Below are positions 1 through 8,932 of a stretch of 64,000 nucleotides of DNA, piece by piece. Source of the stretch: Claveliimonas ammoniilytica (lineage in GTDB: Bacteria; Bacillota; Clostridia; Lachnospirales; Lachnospiraceae); assembly GCF_025567415.1 (NCBI RefSeq), contig NZ_JAOQJV010000012.1:1-64000 (forward strand), in the 5' to 3' direction. Under the pieces are notes generated by a model. The model was not told the origin of the DNA and did no database searches. It was given only the letters and a program-made list of their open reading frames with translations. How positions within the stretch are numbered: position 1 is the first letter of the stretch; each line of letters opens with the position of its first letter. The position numbers and the translations under genes are program-made.

Positions 1-4
1 CCAT
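1..4 (-). CDS. Start of an unidentified minus-strand gene (partial)
   Basis: Only the start codon is inside the window: CAT at 2-4 reads as ATG on the minus strand. It is preceded by a strong ribosome site (AAAGGAGG on the minus strand, about 15-22) at normal spacing and by a TATAAT box. The product cannot be named. The start is inferred from the ribosome site and promoter alone. Confidence 0.5.
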
Positions 5-75
5 GAGAGTAATCCTCCTTTGATATATGTTTTTTTCGTCGAAACCATTATACCTTAGAAAGTGATTACTCTCAT
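3..75 (-). promoter_or_regulatory. Promoter region with 12-bp inverted repeat
   Basis: A minus-strand TATAAT lies at 52-47. The 12-bp sequence ATGAGAGTAATC at 3-14 recurs exactly in inverted form at 64-75, so one arm covers the start codon and ribosome-site side and the other covers the expected -35 region. The geometry suits an operator pair or chance. No regulator gene is visible nearby to settle this. Confidence 0.4.
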
Positions 76-389
76 TTTTATTTTCTTTATTCAACTAACA
101 ATTTCTTTACACCAATAATCTAAAAATAGTCTTGCGTAGACATAAGAAATCATTTATAATAGCCGTACAGAAAATAGTATTCCCAGACAGGAGTACTTTC
201 AACAAATCAGATTATAATCAGTATTCGAATTTTCAAAACATCAGAGATTTTTCAACAACATATCCATGCCTAATAATATTATATGCAGTGTATCGTATTT
301 TCTGTACCGGCAATATATCACAATGCACATCCGGTCATTTATTTATACGTAGTCCTGCGCTGGGAGTCGATGCATTGAGGGAGGAACCC
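76..389. other. Intergenic stretch, no convincing gene
   Basis: About 310 AT-rich bases. An open frame continues upstream from the small gene at 390, but it has no ribosome site and no recognisable protein, so I read it as non-coding. A GAGGGAGGAA ribosome site at its right end belongs to the gene at 390. Confidence 0.5.
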
Positions 390-614
390 ATGACATCAGA
401 AGAAAAAGAATATCAGAAGCTTTTCAATGAACTGTATCAATATGAGAAGCAGGGAGTCTATATGGAAATGGAAGGCAGCCCGGCAAGTCCGACACAGATC
501 GTGCGTGCACATATGCTGCGGGAAAATACGGGATATATGCGGGATTATGTGCTTAATGAAAATGGTGACATTAAAGAATTGTATTTTCATCAGATTACTA
601 ATAAGGAAATGTAA
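390..614 (+). CDS. Small conserved-type hypothetical protein (74 aa)
   Basis: A 74-residue acidic protein starting MTSEEKEYQKLFNELYQYEK. The ATG at 390 is preceded by GAGGGAGGAA at good spacing, so I prefer it to an upstream in-frame start at 132 that lacks any ribosome site. It has no membrane segment or signal peptide and no motif I recognise. It stands alone before the GH18 gene. Function unknown. Confidence 0.6.
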   Translation: MTSEEKEYQKLFNELYQYEKQGVYMEMEGSPASPTQIVRAHMLRENTGYMRDYVLNENGDIKELYFHQITNKEM

Positions 615-707
615 ATACCCTCTAACTAATTCATAAAATGTCGAAATATATAATGACGCTCCGGTTTTTTGTTGGTATAATGAAAAAAGATAACAGGGAG
701 GTAGATT

Positions 708-2504
708 ATGGATCAGAGGAGAAGAAGACGACGACGGGGAAGGAGACAGACACGCCGTAGACGTAAGCGTAATCTGTTACTGAAGATGATTATTCTGATC
801 ATATTAATAGTAGGTACTATTGCAGCGCTTTTATTATGGAAGAAGTATGGACCATCGAAAGAGACTGCTGATTTGAATAAATATTATGGGGTTGAAAATG
901 ATAATCAGCTTGCTATTGTTGTGAATAATCAGATCATAGATTCGAAAGGGATGATTACGGACGGTAAGGCGTATGTGGAATATTCCGTCGTACGGGATTA
1001 TATCAATGAAAGATTCTACTGGGATCCGAATGAGAATACGTTGCTGTATACATTGCCGAATGGAGTAGTATCTGTTGGCGTGGGAAGCAAGGATTATTCT
1101 GTTGGAAAAGAGAAGAACAGCGAAGAGTATGTCATTGTAAAGGCTGAAGGAAGTACAGCTTATGTTGCACTTGATTTTGTTAAGCAGTATACGAATATGG
1201 ATTTTGAAGTATACGATAAGCCGAGTCGTGTAATGGTGAATACCGAGACTGGAAGTGTTGATGTGGCTCAGGTAAAACGTGACACACAGGTACGGTATCA
1301 GGGTGGTGTGAAGAGCCCGATCCTTACAGAAGTAAAGAAGAACGACAAGGTACGCGTGATCGAGGACGAAGGTGACTGGAAGAAAGTTCGTACAGAAGAT
1401 GGATTTATTGGATACATTGCCAAGAGATCGTTGAAGGATGTTACAAAAGAAAAGATTTCCAGAGACTTTAAAGAACCGGAATATACGAATATTTCCAAAG
1501 ATTATACGATCAATATGGCCTGGAGTAATGTGACTAATTCGGATGCTAACAGCGGCATTCTGCAGTTGATTGCACAGACAAAAGGACTTACTACATTATC
1601 ACCGACATGGTTCCATGTGGCAGATACAGATGGTGATCTGGAATCTATTGCCAGTACAGAAGTTGTGAACTATGCACATCAGGCTAATATTGAAGTATGG
1701 GCCGCAATCCGTGATTTTGACGGAGGCATTGATTCATATGATGAATCCTATGAACTGCTCAGTCATACGTCAAGCAGAACGAATCTCATTAATCAGCTGA
1801 TCTCAACAGCGTTGTCGACGGGCATTGATGGTATTAATGTAGATTTTGAGAAGATTTCAGAGAAGTGTGGCGAACATTACATTCAGTTTATTCGCGAATT
1901 GTCTGTAAAGTGTCGTCAGAATGGGCTGGTGCTCTCTGTGGATAACTATGTACCACAGGCATATAATCAGCAGTATCACAGAAAAGAGCAGGGTGTATTT
2001 GCAGACTATGTAGTCATCATGGGATATGATGAGCATTATGGCGGCTCACCGGAAGCCGGATCTGTGGCATCTTATGATTATGTGAAAAATGGTGTAGAAC
2101 AGACGGTCAAAGAAGTTCCGTCAGAGAAGGTGATCAGTGGTATCCCATTCTTTACGAGAGTGTGGAAAGAGACGCCGAAGACCGATGCGGAACTGGCAAA
2201 AGCAAAAGGGACGGATAATGAAGACTATACTATGAATGTAGAAAGTACAGCGTACGGTATGGCAGAAGCACAGACCGTAGTAGAGCAGGTTGGCGTCACT
2301 GCTGAATGGGATGATAAGACCAAACAGAATTATGCGACCTGGGAAGCTGACGGAAGTACTTATGAAGTATGGCTGGAAGATGCGGAATCGCTGGCACCTA
2401 AGCTGCAGCTTATCAAAGATTACAATCTGGCGGGTTCGGCCGCATGGCGTCTGGGACAAGAGACATCTGATATCTGGGATGTAATCCTTAAGTATGTGAA
2501 CTGA
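708..2504 (+). CDS. Membrane-anchored GH18 glycosyl hydrolase with SH3 domain
   Basis: A 598-residue protein. It has a very basic, arginine-rich N-terminus, one membrane segment (about residues 25-45), a stalk-like region resembling the copper-amine-oxidase N-terminal fold, a bacterial SH3 domain (about 200-245) and a C-terminal glycosyl hydrolase family 18 barrel. The GH18 acid motif DGINVDFE is present, with the catalytic Glu near residue 381. Relatives include the YaaH/YdhD spore-cortex glucosaminidases. It probably cleaves peptidoglycan glycan strands at the cell surface or spore. The start follows GGGAGG. The gene ends before a large hairpin that overlaps the next gene's ribosome site. 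Confidence 0.88.
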   Translation: MDQRRRRRRRGRRQTRRRRKRNLLLKMIILIILIVGTIAALLLWKKYGPSKETADLNKYYGVENDNQLAIVVNNQIIDSKGMITDGKAYVEYSVVRDYINERFYWDPNENTLLYTLPNGVVSVGVGSKDYSVGKEKNSEEYVIVKAEGSTAYVALDFVKQYTNMDFEVYDKPSRVMVNTETGSVDVAQVKRDTQVRYQGGVKSPILTEVKKNDKVRVIEDEGDWKKVRTEDGFIGYIAKRSLKDVTKEKISRDFKEPEYTNISKDYTINMAWSNVTNSDANSGILQLIAQTKGLTTLSPTWFHVADTDGDLESIASTEVVNYAHQANIEVWAAIRDFDGGIDSYDESYELLSHTSSRTNLINQLISTALSTGIDGINVDFEKISEKCGEHYIQFIRELSVKCRQNGLVLSVDNYVPQAYNQQYHRKEQGVFADYVVIMGYDEHYGGSPEAGSVASYDYVKNGVEQTVKEVPSEKVISGIPFFTRVWKETPKTDAELAKAKGTDNEDYTMNVESTAYGMAEAQTVVEQVGVTAEWDDKTKQNYATWEADGSTYEVWLEDAESLAPKLQLIKDYNLAGSAAWRLGQETSDIWDVILKYVN

Positions 2505-2558
2505 TATCAGAGCTAAGAAAGTAAGGTCTGATATTAACAGGTAAGTGGAAATGAATAG

Positions 2559-2615
2559 ATATCCTCCGAGAGGCATATATTTAATTGATATAAGCCATCG
2601 GAGGATATTTTTTTG
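2559..2615 (+). terminator. Terminator-like hairpin containing the next gene's ribosome site
   Basis: ATATCCTCCGA (2559-2569) pairs perfectly with TCGGAGGATAT (2598-2608), followed by seven T residues. The inner arms GGCATATAT and ATATAAGCC extend the stem with one mismatch. The right arm holds the GGAGG of the downstream amidase, and that gene's TTG start lies in the T-tract. One structure could therefore both end transcription of the GH18 gene and mask translation of the amidase. Confidence 0.75.
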
Positions 2616-3296
2616 CGTCAGAAAATAGAATTGATGATTACAGTATTATTGTTAGCTGGGCTGATATTTGCCAGCAGAAAAGTAAGCAGATATGCGGCGA
2701 GTGACAACGTAAAAGATGTCGCTGGAAATAAAGTGGTTGTGGATGCCGGGCATGGGGGTTCTGATCCCGGAAAGATCGGAATTAATGGATTGGAAGAAAA
2801 GGAAGTGAACCTGGCAATCGCGCAATATGTGGAAGAGTTATTGGAAAAGGAAAAAATTGAAGTTGTAATGACCAGAGAAAAGGATGAGATGCTGTCAGAA
2901 GATAGTGGAGAAAAAACTAAAATCGGTGATATGAAAATGAGAGTAGAGCAGATTAACAAAGAGAAACCATTGCTGACGGTCAGCATTCATCAGAACAGCT
3001 ATCCACAGGAAGAGATTAAAGGAGCACAGGTGTTTTATTATACGCATTCAGGGGAAGGAAAGAAGGCAGCAGAAATCATGCAGGAATCTTTGCTGGTATT
3101 GGATGATACGAATCATAGAAAGGCGAAAGCAAATGATACATATTATCTGCTGAAACGAACGGAAAGTCCTACAATTATTGTAGAGTGTGGATTCTTAACC
3201 AACGCAGAAGAGGCTGGCTTATTAAAGCAGGAGGAGTATCAAAAAAAAGTCGCAGAAGCGATTGTGGCAGGAATAAAGGCTTATATGGAAAAATAA
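2613..3296 (+). CDS. cwlD: N-acetylmuramoyl-L-alanine amidase (Amidase_3, CwlD-like)
   Basis: A 227-residue zinc amidase with an N-terminal signal-anchor (about 8-22) and an Amidase_3 domain. Visible motifs are VVDAGHGGSDPG (first His ligand), EKEVNLAIA (Glu), SIHQNS (His) and the catalytic Glu region IVECGFLTN. This family cuts the bond between MurNAc and the stem peptide. The size and membrane anchor match CwlD of spore cortex maturation, which is an inference from architecture. The start is TTG at 2613 after GGAGG, or possibly ATG at 2634. The ribosome site is buried in a hairpin shared with the upstream terminator. Confidence 0.85.
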   Translation: MRQKIELMITVLLLAGLIFASRKVSRYAASDNVKDVAGNKVVVDAGHGGSDPGKIGINGLEEKEVNLAIAQYVEELLEKEKIEVVMTREKDEMLSEDSGEKTKIGDMKMRVEQINKEKPLLTVSIHQNSYPQEEIKGAQVFYYTHSGEGKKAAEIMQESLLVLDDTNHRKAKANDTYYLLKRTESPTIIVECGFLTNAEEAGLLKQEEYQKKVAEAIVAGIKAYMEK

Positions 3297-3340
3297 AAAA
3301 AAGCGTGTTATACTGAGGGTTAAGAAAGCGAGAGAAACGA

Positions 3341-4390
3341 ATGAAGACAATAATTAGGAAAGTAAATAAAGAACATCCGGAAGCAGATATCATTTGCCAG
3401 GCCGGAGATATTTTGAAAAAAGGCGGACTTGTTGCATTCCCGACAGAGACAGTATATGGACTGGGTGCCAATGCATTAGATGAAGAGGCGGCTATGAAGA
3501 CTTATGCCGCAAAAGGAAGACCATCGGACAATCCGCTGATCGTGCATATTGCAGATATGAAGGATCTGCCGAAGATCGTGACAGAGATTCCGGAAGCAGC
3601 GAAAAAAGTAGCAGAGAAGTACTGGCCGGGACCGCTTACGATGATATTTCAGAAGAGTGACCTGGTGCCGCATGGAACAACCGGTGGACTGGATACCGTG
3701 GCGGTTCGTATGCCAGATCATCCGATAGCGAGAGATCTCATATTGGCTGGCGGTGGATACATTTCCGCACCAAGTGCTAATACTTCAGGAAGACCGAGCC
3801 CGACGACTGCACAGCATGTGGAAGAAGATCTGACTGGTAAGATTGATATGATCGTGGATGGTGGACCGGTGGATATCGGAGTGGAATCTTCGATTCTGGA
3901 TGTGACCGTAGATCCACCGATGATTTTGAGACCGGGAGCAATTACCAAAGAAATGTTTGAGGGTGTAGTTGGAACGGTTGCAGTAGATCATACATTGATC
4001 AAGCCAGACAGTAAAGAAGTACCAAAAGCTCCGGGCATGAAGTATCGTCATTATGCACCAAAGGCACAGCTTACGGTTGTAGAGGGTGACACAGACGCAG
4101 TGGTAAACTATATTAATGAACGGACAGCAGAACATGTAGCAAATGGAATGCGGGCGGGTATTATCGCAACGGCTGAGACGATGGAACAATATCAGGCAGG
4201 CGATGTTAAGTGTATTGGAACGAGGGCGGATGAACGCACGATAGCGGCAGGTCTGTTCGGCGTTCTGCGTGAATTTGATTCAGACGGAGTCCATGTGATT
4301 TATAGTGAAGCATTTCAGGAAGAAGGCATTGGAAGCGCGATCATGAACCGGCTGTTGAAGGCGGCAGGTCATCAGGTAATTCATGTATAG
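3341..4390 (+). CDS. ywlC: L-threonylcarbamoyladenylate synthase (Sua5/YwlC)
   Basis: A 349-residue two-domain enzyme. The YrdC-type domain (about 1-205) has the nucleotide-binding signatures FPTETVYGLGANA and the KGRPSDNPL loop. A C-terminal Sua5 domain (about 215-349) follows. It makes threonylcarbamoyl-AMP from Thr, bicarbonate and ATP, the first step of t6A37 modification of ANN-decoding tRNAs. Length and both domains match the long Sua5 form rather than the short TsaC form. It is co-directional with the dCMP deaminase about 50 bases downstream. Confidence 0.93.
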   Translation: MKTIIRKVNKEHPEADIICQAGDILKKGGLVAFPTETVYGLGANALDEEAAMKTYAAKGRPSDNPLIVHIADMKDLPKIVTEIPEAAKKVAEKYWPGPLTMIFQKSDLVPHGTTGGLDTVAVRMPDHPIARDLILAGGGYISAPSANTSGRPSPTTAQHVEEDLTGKIDMIVDGGPVDIGVESSILDVTVDPPMILRPGAITKEMFEGVVGTVAVDHTLIKPDSKEVPKAPGMKYRHYAPKAQLTVVEGDTDAVVNYINERTAEHVANGMRAGIIATAETMEQYQAGDVKCIGTRADERTIAAGLFGVLREFDSDGVHVIYSEAFQEEGIGSAIMNRLLKAAGHQVIHV

Positions 4391-4440
4391 AGCCTGTATA
4401 GAGAAAATTATAGATAACATAGAGATAACGGAGGTGCGTA

Positions 4441-4929
4441 ATGAGTACGAAAAGAGAAGACTATATCAGCTGGGACGAGTATTTTATGGGAGTTGCCAAG
4501 CTGTCGGCCAGTCGTTCGAAAGATCCGAATACACAGGTGGGATGCTGTATTGTCAGTCAGGATAATAAGATTTTATCTATGGGCTATAACGGATTCCCGA
4601 TAGGTTGTTCTGATGACATGTTTCCATGGGTCAGGGAAGGGGAAGATGATCTAAAGACCAAGTATTTCTACACGGTGCACAGTGAATTGAATGCAATCCT
4701 GAATTATCGTGGCGGAAGTCTGGAAGGCTCGAAATTATATGTATCTCTGTTCCCTTGCAATGAATGTGCCAAGGCAATTATTCAGAGCGGAATTAAAGAG
4801 GTCATTTATGACTGCAACAAATACGATGGCAGCAGCAGGGTGCAGGCGTCTATGATGATGTTTGATGCGGCGGGCGTGAAATACCATCAGTATCAGCGGT
4901 CGGGAAGAAAGATTGAGATAGAATTATAA
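4441..4929 (+). CDS. comEB: dCMP deaminase (ComEB family)
   Basis: A 162-residue zinc-dependent deoxycytidylate deaminase. The HSELNA (HxE) zinc/catalytic motif and PCNECAK (PCxxC) motif are both present, as is the early SRSKDPNTQVG segment typical of the family. It converts dCMP to dUMP, feeding thymidylate synthesis. The start is ATG at 4441 after GGAGG. A short hairpin with a T-tract follows. Confidence 0.93.
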   Translation: MSTKREDYISWDEYFMGVAKLSASRSKDPNTQVGCCIVSQDNKILSMGYNGFPIGCSDDMFPWVREGEDDLKTKYFYTVHSELNAILNYRGGSLEGSKLYVSLFPCNECAKAIIQSGIKEVIYDCNKYDGSSRVQASMMMFDAAGVKYHQYQRSGRKIEIEL

Positions 4930-4949
4930 GTAAATAATGAATGTGATAG

Positions 4950-4982
4950 AAAGAATGTGTCTGCGGATGCATTCTTTTTTTT
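4950..4982 (+). terminator. Rho-independent terminator after dCMP deaminase gene
   Basis: AAAGAATG (4950-4957) and CATTCTTT form the stem around a 10-12 base loop, followed by a run of T residues. Confidence 0.7.
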
Positions 4983-5030
4983 GTATGGGAAGCATATATC
5001 TGTAATAAAAACAGAAATGGAGAAGGATAT

Positions 5031-5240
5031 ATGTCTGAAAAACGTCCGGGATTTATCGTAAACTTTTTTGTGCGTGCATTTGTCGGTGTATGTATGATTT
5101 TCTTTGTAAATGAATTTCTTGCTTATCAGGGGATAAATGTTGCGGTTGGAATGAATCTATTTAGCTTTTTGACAAGCGGAACCCTTGGAATTCCTGGGGT
5201 TGCGTTGCTTTATGGTATTTCCGTATATCACATTTTGTGA
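5031..5240 (+). CDS. bofA: Pro-sigma-K processing inhibitor BofA family protein
   Basis: A 69-residue, almost wholly hydrophobic protein with two membrane segments and the family-typical C-terminal pattern NLFSFLTSGTLGIPGVALLY. BofA holds the SpoIVFB protease inactive in the outer forespore membrane in Bacillus sporulation. Many Clostridia keep BofA-like proteins, and whether this one acts on pro-sigma-K here is inference. The ATG at 5031 follows AGAAGGA. It is a single gene between a terminator and the pilus operon. Confidence 0.85.
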   Translation: MSEKRPGFIVNFFVRAFVGVCMIFFVNEFLAYQGINVAVGMNLFSFLTSGTLGIPGVALLYGISVYHIL

Positions 5241-5489
5241 AAAATATACAATGTTTACATATTCTTAAAAAAGTGGTGGACTTTTACGAAAAGTAAGAAT
5301 ATAATACATCTTACAAGTTACATAAACTTGTATCTGAGTTGTTGAATCTAGTTGAAAAATCTGATTATGTTTCGTGATCTGATCAGGTCGATCAGAAATC
5401 AAAACAGAAGTAACTGAAAAATGGAAAAGTACAGAAGGAGGAAAAGTCTAAAAAGAAATACTTTATGTAAATTAATTTAAGGAGGGAGG
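5241..5489 (+). promoter_or_regulatory. Leader region of the Tad pilus operon
   Basis: About 250 non-coding bases. They hold a TATAAT-type box near 5300, a small hairpin around 5312-5332 (ACAAGTT and AACTTGT) and a TCTGATC / GATCAGA inverted repeat near 5376-5394. A strong AAGGAGGG ribosome site lies directly before the first pilus gene. Operator identity is not known. Confidence 0.4.
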
Positions 5490-6452
5490 ATGATGGTGAG
5501 TGGAAAAAAATTAGTCATTTGCGATGCAGAAACGGAATATGCTGCTCGTCTTGCCGAGTACCTTGGTGGGAAAAGAGACCTGTCATTACAGGTAAAGATC
5601 TGTGAGAGCCCGGAGCAGGTACTGTCAATGAGGCGGGATACGAAGATTGATATTCTGCTGGCAGATGAAAATATGAAATTCACGGAAGGAGTATTGGATG
5701 CAATCCCGGAAGTGATGTATCTGTCGGTCTTTGAGACAAGTGCACCTCCGGATCATAAGCCCCGGATCTACCGTTATCAGTCAGCAGATGCCATCTATAC
5801 ATGTCTGGTTGATGGATTGACTGCGAGTGGAATGGGAGATCTGTGGGCTGTGAGAAAAAAGAACAGAGGTCAGCTGATCGGATATTATAGCCCGATACGT
5901 AGACTGGGACAGACCTCACAGGCGATTAAGCATGGTATACAGCTTGCGAAGAAATCGAATGTTCTGTATCTGAATATGGAACCATATGCCGGAATAGGTG
6001 GTCACTTTGCAGACGAAAAGGAAAGGAATCTGTCGATGCTTCTGTATTATGCAAAACAGGAGATCGGTAATCCGGGACTCTTAATAACTACGTTGGTACA
6101 GCAGATGTCTGGGATGGATTATATTCCTCCGGTGACGTACCCAGAGGATCTGAAAACAGTGACAACAGAGGAATGGCTATGGCTGCTTCGGGAAATATTG
6201 GAACGAAGTATTTACGATGTGTTGATTCTGGATATAGGTGACTGTATTCAGGGAATCTTTGATATTTTACAAAGTTGTGACCAGGTCTATATGATGACTT
6301 CCGGAGACAGGCTGGCTGTTTCCAAGCTCTGTCAGTACGAGGAAACACTTTGCCGACATGGGTACGGCAGTTTATGGGAAAGGATGATTCGCTGTGACGT
6401 CAGAAGAAGCATTAAAAACAAAAATACTGGGGCGGCTGGATCTGTCTCGTGA
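5490..6452 (+). CDS. CpaE/TadZ-like pilus assembly ATPase-family protein
   Basis: About 320 residues: an N-terminal response-regulator-like fold (LVICDAETEYAARLAEYLGG, DILLADENM) and a C-terminal MinD/ParA-like region. The usual deviant Walker A is poorly conserved (GYYSPIRRLGQTSQA). TadZ/CpaE proteins place the Tad secretion machine at the cell pole. The start is ambiguous among ATG 5490, ATG 5493 and GTG 5496; the AAGGAGGG spacing favours 5493 or 5496. The stop overlaps the start of cpaF, so the two are translationally coupled. Confidence 0.8.
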   Translation: MMVSGKKLVICDAETEYAARLAEYLGGKRDLSLQVKICESPEQVLSMRRDTKIDILLADENMKFTEGVLDAIPEVMYLSVFETSAPPDHKPRIYRYQSADAIYTCLVDGLTASGMGDLWAVRKKNRGQLIGYYSPIRRLGQTSQAIKHGIQLAKKSNVLYLNMEPYAGIGGHFADEKERNLSMLLYYAKQEIGNPGLLITTLVQQMSGMDYIPPVTYPEDLKTVTTEEWLWLLREILERSIYDVLILDIGDCIQGIFDILQSCDQVYMMTSGDRLAVSKLCQYEETLCRHGYGSLWERMIRCDVRRSIKNKNTGAAGSVS

Positions 6453-7245
6453 AGTAGAGGATGAAGAATTACAGGAACTGATATTTTGTGTGCTGGAAGA
6501 AGAAAGTGCGGTGGAATATATTCCGTTGGAAGAAAAGGCAAGACTTGGGAAGGAGCTTTTCAATGCGTTTCGCAAGCTGGATTTGCTGCAGGAGTTGATT
6601 GAGGATGATGAGATTACAGAGGTTATGATTAATGGAGTGCAGAATATATTTGTAGAAAAGCATGGACGGCTGTATCTGACGGACAGGCATTTTGTATCTC
6701 GGGACAAACTGGATGATGTGATTCAGCAGATTGTGGCTGGGACGAACCGTCTGGTAAATGAGGCATCGCCGATCGTAGATACCAGACTTGCTGACGGCTC
6801 GCGTGTTAATGTGGTGCTGTATCCGGTGGCGTTGAATGGACCGGTAGTTACGATTCGTAAGTTTCCGAAAGAACAGATTACGATGGACAGGCTGGTAGAA
6901 TTGGAGGCTCTGAGCGAGGAAGTAGCAGGAGTGCTGAAAAAACTGGTTGTGTCCGGATATAACATATTTATCAGCGGAGGAACCGGCTCCGGTAAGACGA
7001 CACTTTTGAATGCACTCTCTCAATATATTCCAAAGGAAGAACGTCTCATTACGATCGAGGACAACGCAGAATTGCAGATACTGGATGTTCCGAATCTTGT
7101 GCGGCTTGAAGCCAGGAATGCCAATGTGGAAGGCATTGGCGAGATCACAATTCGTGAGCTGATACGCTCGGCACTTCGTATGCGTCCTAATCGCATCATT
7201 GTCGGAGAGGTCCGCGGACCTGAGACCATTGATATGCTGCAGGCG
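6394..7245 (+). pseudogene. cpaF: CpaF/TadA secretion ATPase, N-terminal part, cut by the mobile element
   Basis: 284 codons from a GTG start overlapping the cpaE-like gene. The N-terminal domain and most of the ATPase core are intact: Walker A GGTGSGKTT (about 195-203), RLEARNANVEG and the Walker B region IIVGEVRGPE. The frame then leaves the family at LQA, where LSTGHKGSLSTGH should follow, and stops after a few element-encoded residues at 7263. The missing C-terminus is at 28197-28556 in the right frame. CpaF hexamers power Tad pilus assembly, so this insertion should abolish pilus production unless the element excises. Confidence 0.93.
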
Positions 7246-7257
7246 ATTATATGTACT
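7241..7257 (+). repeat. Left junction: core AGGCG and inverted arm
   Basis: AGGCG at 7241-7245 ends the cpaF sequence. TTATATGTACT at 7247-7257 is the left copy of the terminal inverted arm, matching the right end (28181-28191 reversed) at 10 of 11 positions. This resembles an attL for a tyrosine recombinase. Confidence 0.7.
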
Positions 7258-7419
7258 ATATAATAATTATATATATAACGTATATAAGGATGGAAAATAT
7301 AGCCTGCAAATAAAAAGTCAAGGCTAAATTGAAGAACATTGAAAATTTTATACAGGTTGAAAATTAGGTATCAAAATAAGACCACCACACCAGTGCTGGT
7401 CTGAGAATTATAATGATGA
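7258..7419. other. Left subterminal region and IS110 downstream flank
   Basis: Very AT-rich non-coding DNA. It holds an ATATAACGTATAT stretch near 7273-7285, resembling ATAACGTTATAT near the right end (28117-28128). A small hairpin (AGACCA / TGGTCT, about 7379-7404) lies beside the transposase stop. The left boundary of the IS110 is somewhere in here and cannot be fixed by eye. Confidence 0.4.
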
Positions 7420-8628
7420 TTAGGATTCTGGAAGAGATGAAAGATATTCTTTCACTCGTCCGTAATAGATTCTTAGAAACTTGTTGGCACCTGCAGTCAT
7501 ATAGACATAATAAGGCTTGCCTTGTGCCCGTTTCTTATCTATGAACTGATACACAGGATCATCCTGTGGGTGTGTTTTTATTAAGACATCCATTACCTGA
7601 AATAAAGTCTTTCTAAGATCAGATGAGCCTCGTTTTGAAGTTGGAACACTTTTTTGTTCATAACTTCCCGATTCATTAACACCAGGATCTACACCGGCAA
7701 AAGCAGTAATAGCACCTTTATGGGTAAAACGGGAAACATCACCAATCTCAGCCATCAATTGAGGACCAAGCGAAGCACCAACCCCTTTCATCGCCATAAC
7801 AATAGGATACTCTGGGAGTTTGGATGCAGTTTCATTCATAAGTGTGCGTAGTGATTCAACGGTTGTAGAAGCACTGTTAAGCTGGTTTACAGCCTGCTTG
7901 ATAATAAGCTTTGTAATGTCATCCTTAGGAAGTACAGGAACAAGTTCCTTTGCTTTTCCATAGATTTCCTCAGCTTTGGATTGGCTGAAGTTGTACTTCT
8001 TACGTTTGCACCAGTTTTGATAATGGTCGATAAAGGCATTCAGAGACATTTTACGGACACAGTCCACATGCCAGTATGTAGATGCAAAATCAACCCATTT
8101 CTGGCTGCCGTCACTGCGTGCAGGACTGTCAAAGTAAGTATTAACACCAGGATAGGTTTGGTCAAGGATGCCGATAAGATTATTTTTCATAGCCGTCTTG
8201 TGCTTCATGTAAAAGCCGAACTGACGGTTCATGGTTTTGAGCTGATTGCGTAATTCATCCATAACATTATACTGTTTAAGATTTTGCCATTTGTCAAGAG
8301 CATATCGGGCAATCTTAACAGAATCCGCTTTATCAGATTTCACTTTACGAAGAGAATCATTATCAAAGTCTTTGATAAGTTTTGGGTTAATGGCACTGAC
8401 GAAAAGATTTGCCTTTGAAAGCTGATGGGCGAGGACTTCATAATAACGTCCTGTGTGCTCCATCACGATTCGGGACTCCCCTTCAACAGAGTTGATGAGT
8501 TCTACAAGTGAATGGATATCACTGGCTGTGTGTTTGATTTCGAAAGGTGCGGAAACAATTTCACCGAAAGGTCGCATGATAGCAACCATACTCTTACCTT
8601 TTGAAACATCGATACCTACTGCGTTCAT
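7420..8628 (-). CDS. IS110-family transposase
   Basis: A 402-residue transposase. The N-terminal RuvC-like DEDD domain shows GIDVSKG (first Asp), VMEHTGRYYE (Glu) and KSDKADSVKIARY (Asp). The C-terminal Tnp20 domain has GVGASLGPQLMAEIGD, AFAGVDPG and NESGSYE, the serine region. IS110 enzymes recombine DNA guided by a bridge RNA encoded in the element's non-coding end. The ATG at 8628 follows a GGAG-type site. The gene is intact and probably arrived in the larger element as a later insertion. Confidence 0.93.
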   Translation of the reverse strand: MNAVGIDVSKGKSMVAIMRPFGEIVSAPFEIKHTASDIHSLVELINSVEGESRIVMEHTGRYYEVLAHQLSKANLFVSAINPKLIKDFDNDSLRKVKSDKADSVKIARYALDKWQNLKQYNVMDELRNQLKTMNRQFGFYMKHKTAMKNNLIGILDQTYPGVNTYFDSPARSDGSQKWVDFASTYWHVDCVRKMSLNAFIDHYQNWCKRKKYNFSQSKAEEIYGKAKELVPVLPKDDITKLIIKQAVNQLNSASTTVESLRTLMNETASKLPEYPIVMAMKGVGASLGPQLMAEIGDVSRFTHKGAITAFAGVDPGVNESGSYEQKSVPTSKRGSSDLRKTLFQVMDVLIKTHPQDDPVYQFIDKKRAQGKPYYVYMTAGANKFLRIYYGRVKEYLSSLPES

Positions 8629-8932
8629 AAATTGTCACTCCTTAAGATTATTGCAATGGATAAATACCAGTTTTACTCATTGCCTATTCAATCTACTGTG
8701 GTGTGACGCGAATGCACCTATGGCGATTCAACCTGCATAAAACGAACGCTGCGAATGAGGAGCTGGTTATCAGTCTAATTTACGGACGCGAAGTCCAAGA
8801 TTGGAAGACGATATACCGATTGCTCCATCATTATACAGCTTAAGCAACAAGATGGATAATTCCTTACTGGCTGTAAGGGATATTAACCATAAACATATTG
8901 TAGTAGATTAGAGGGAGGGGCATAGGAACGAT
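8629..8932 (-). ncRNA. Candidate IS110 bridge-RNA region
   Basis: About 300 non-coding bases upstream of the transposase, where IS110-group elements encode their bridge RNA. Visible hairpins are GGAC/GTCC (8784-8796), CCATC/GATGG enclosing AGCTTAAGC (8825-8855) and CCTTAC/GTAAGG with a 5-base loop (8862-8878). This is compatible with a multi-stem guide RNA on the minus strand. RNA ends and guide loops are not assigned. Confidence 0.5.

Noticed and set aside
132..614. Long open frame including the 74-aa gene
   Set aside because: No ribosome site at 132 and the added residues have no protein-like pattern; ATG 390 has a strong site.
7246..7263. Continuation of cpaF frame into the element
   Set aside because: Six residues only, created by the insertion; not part of CpaF.
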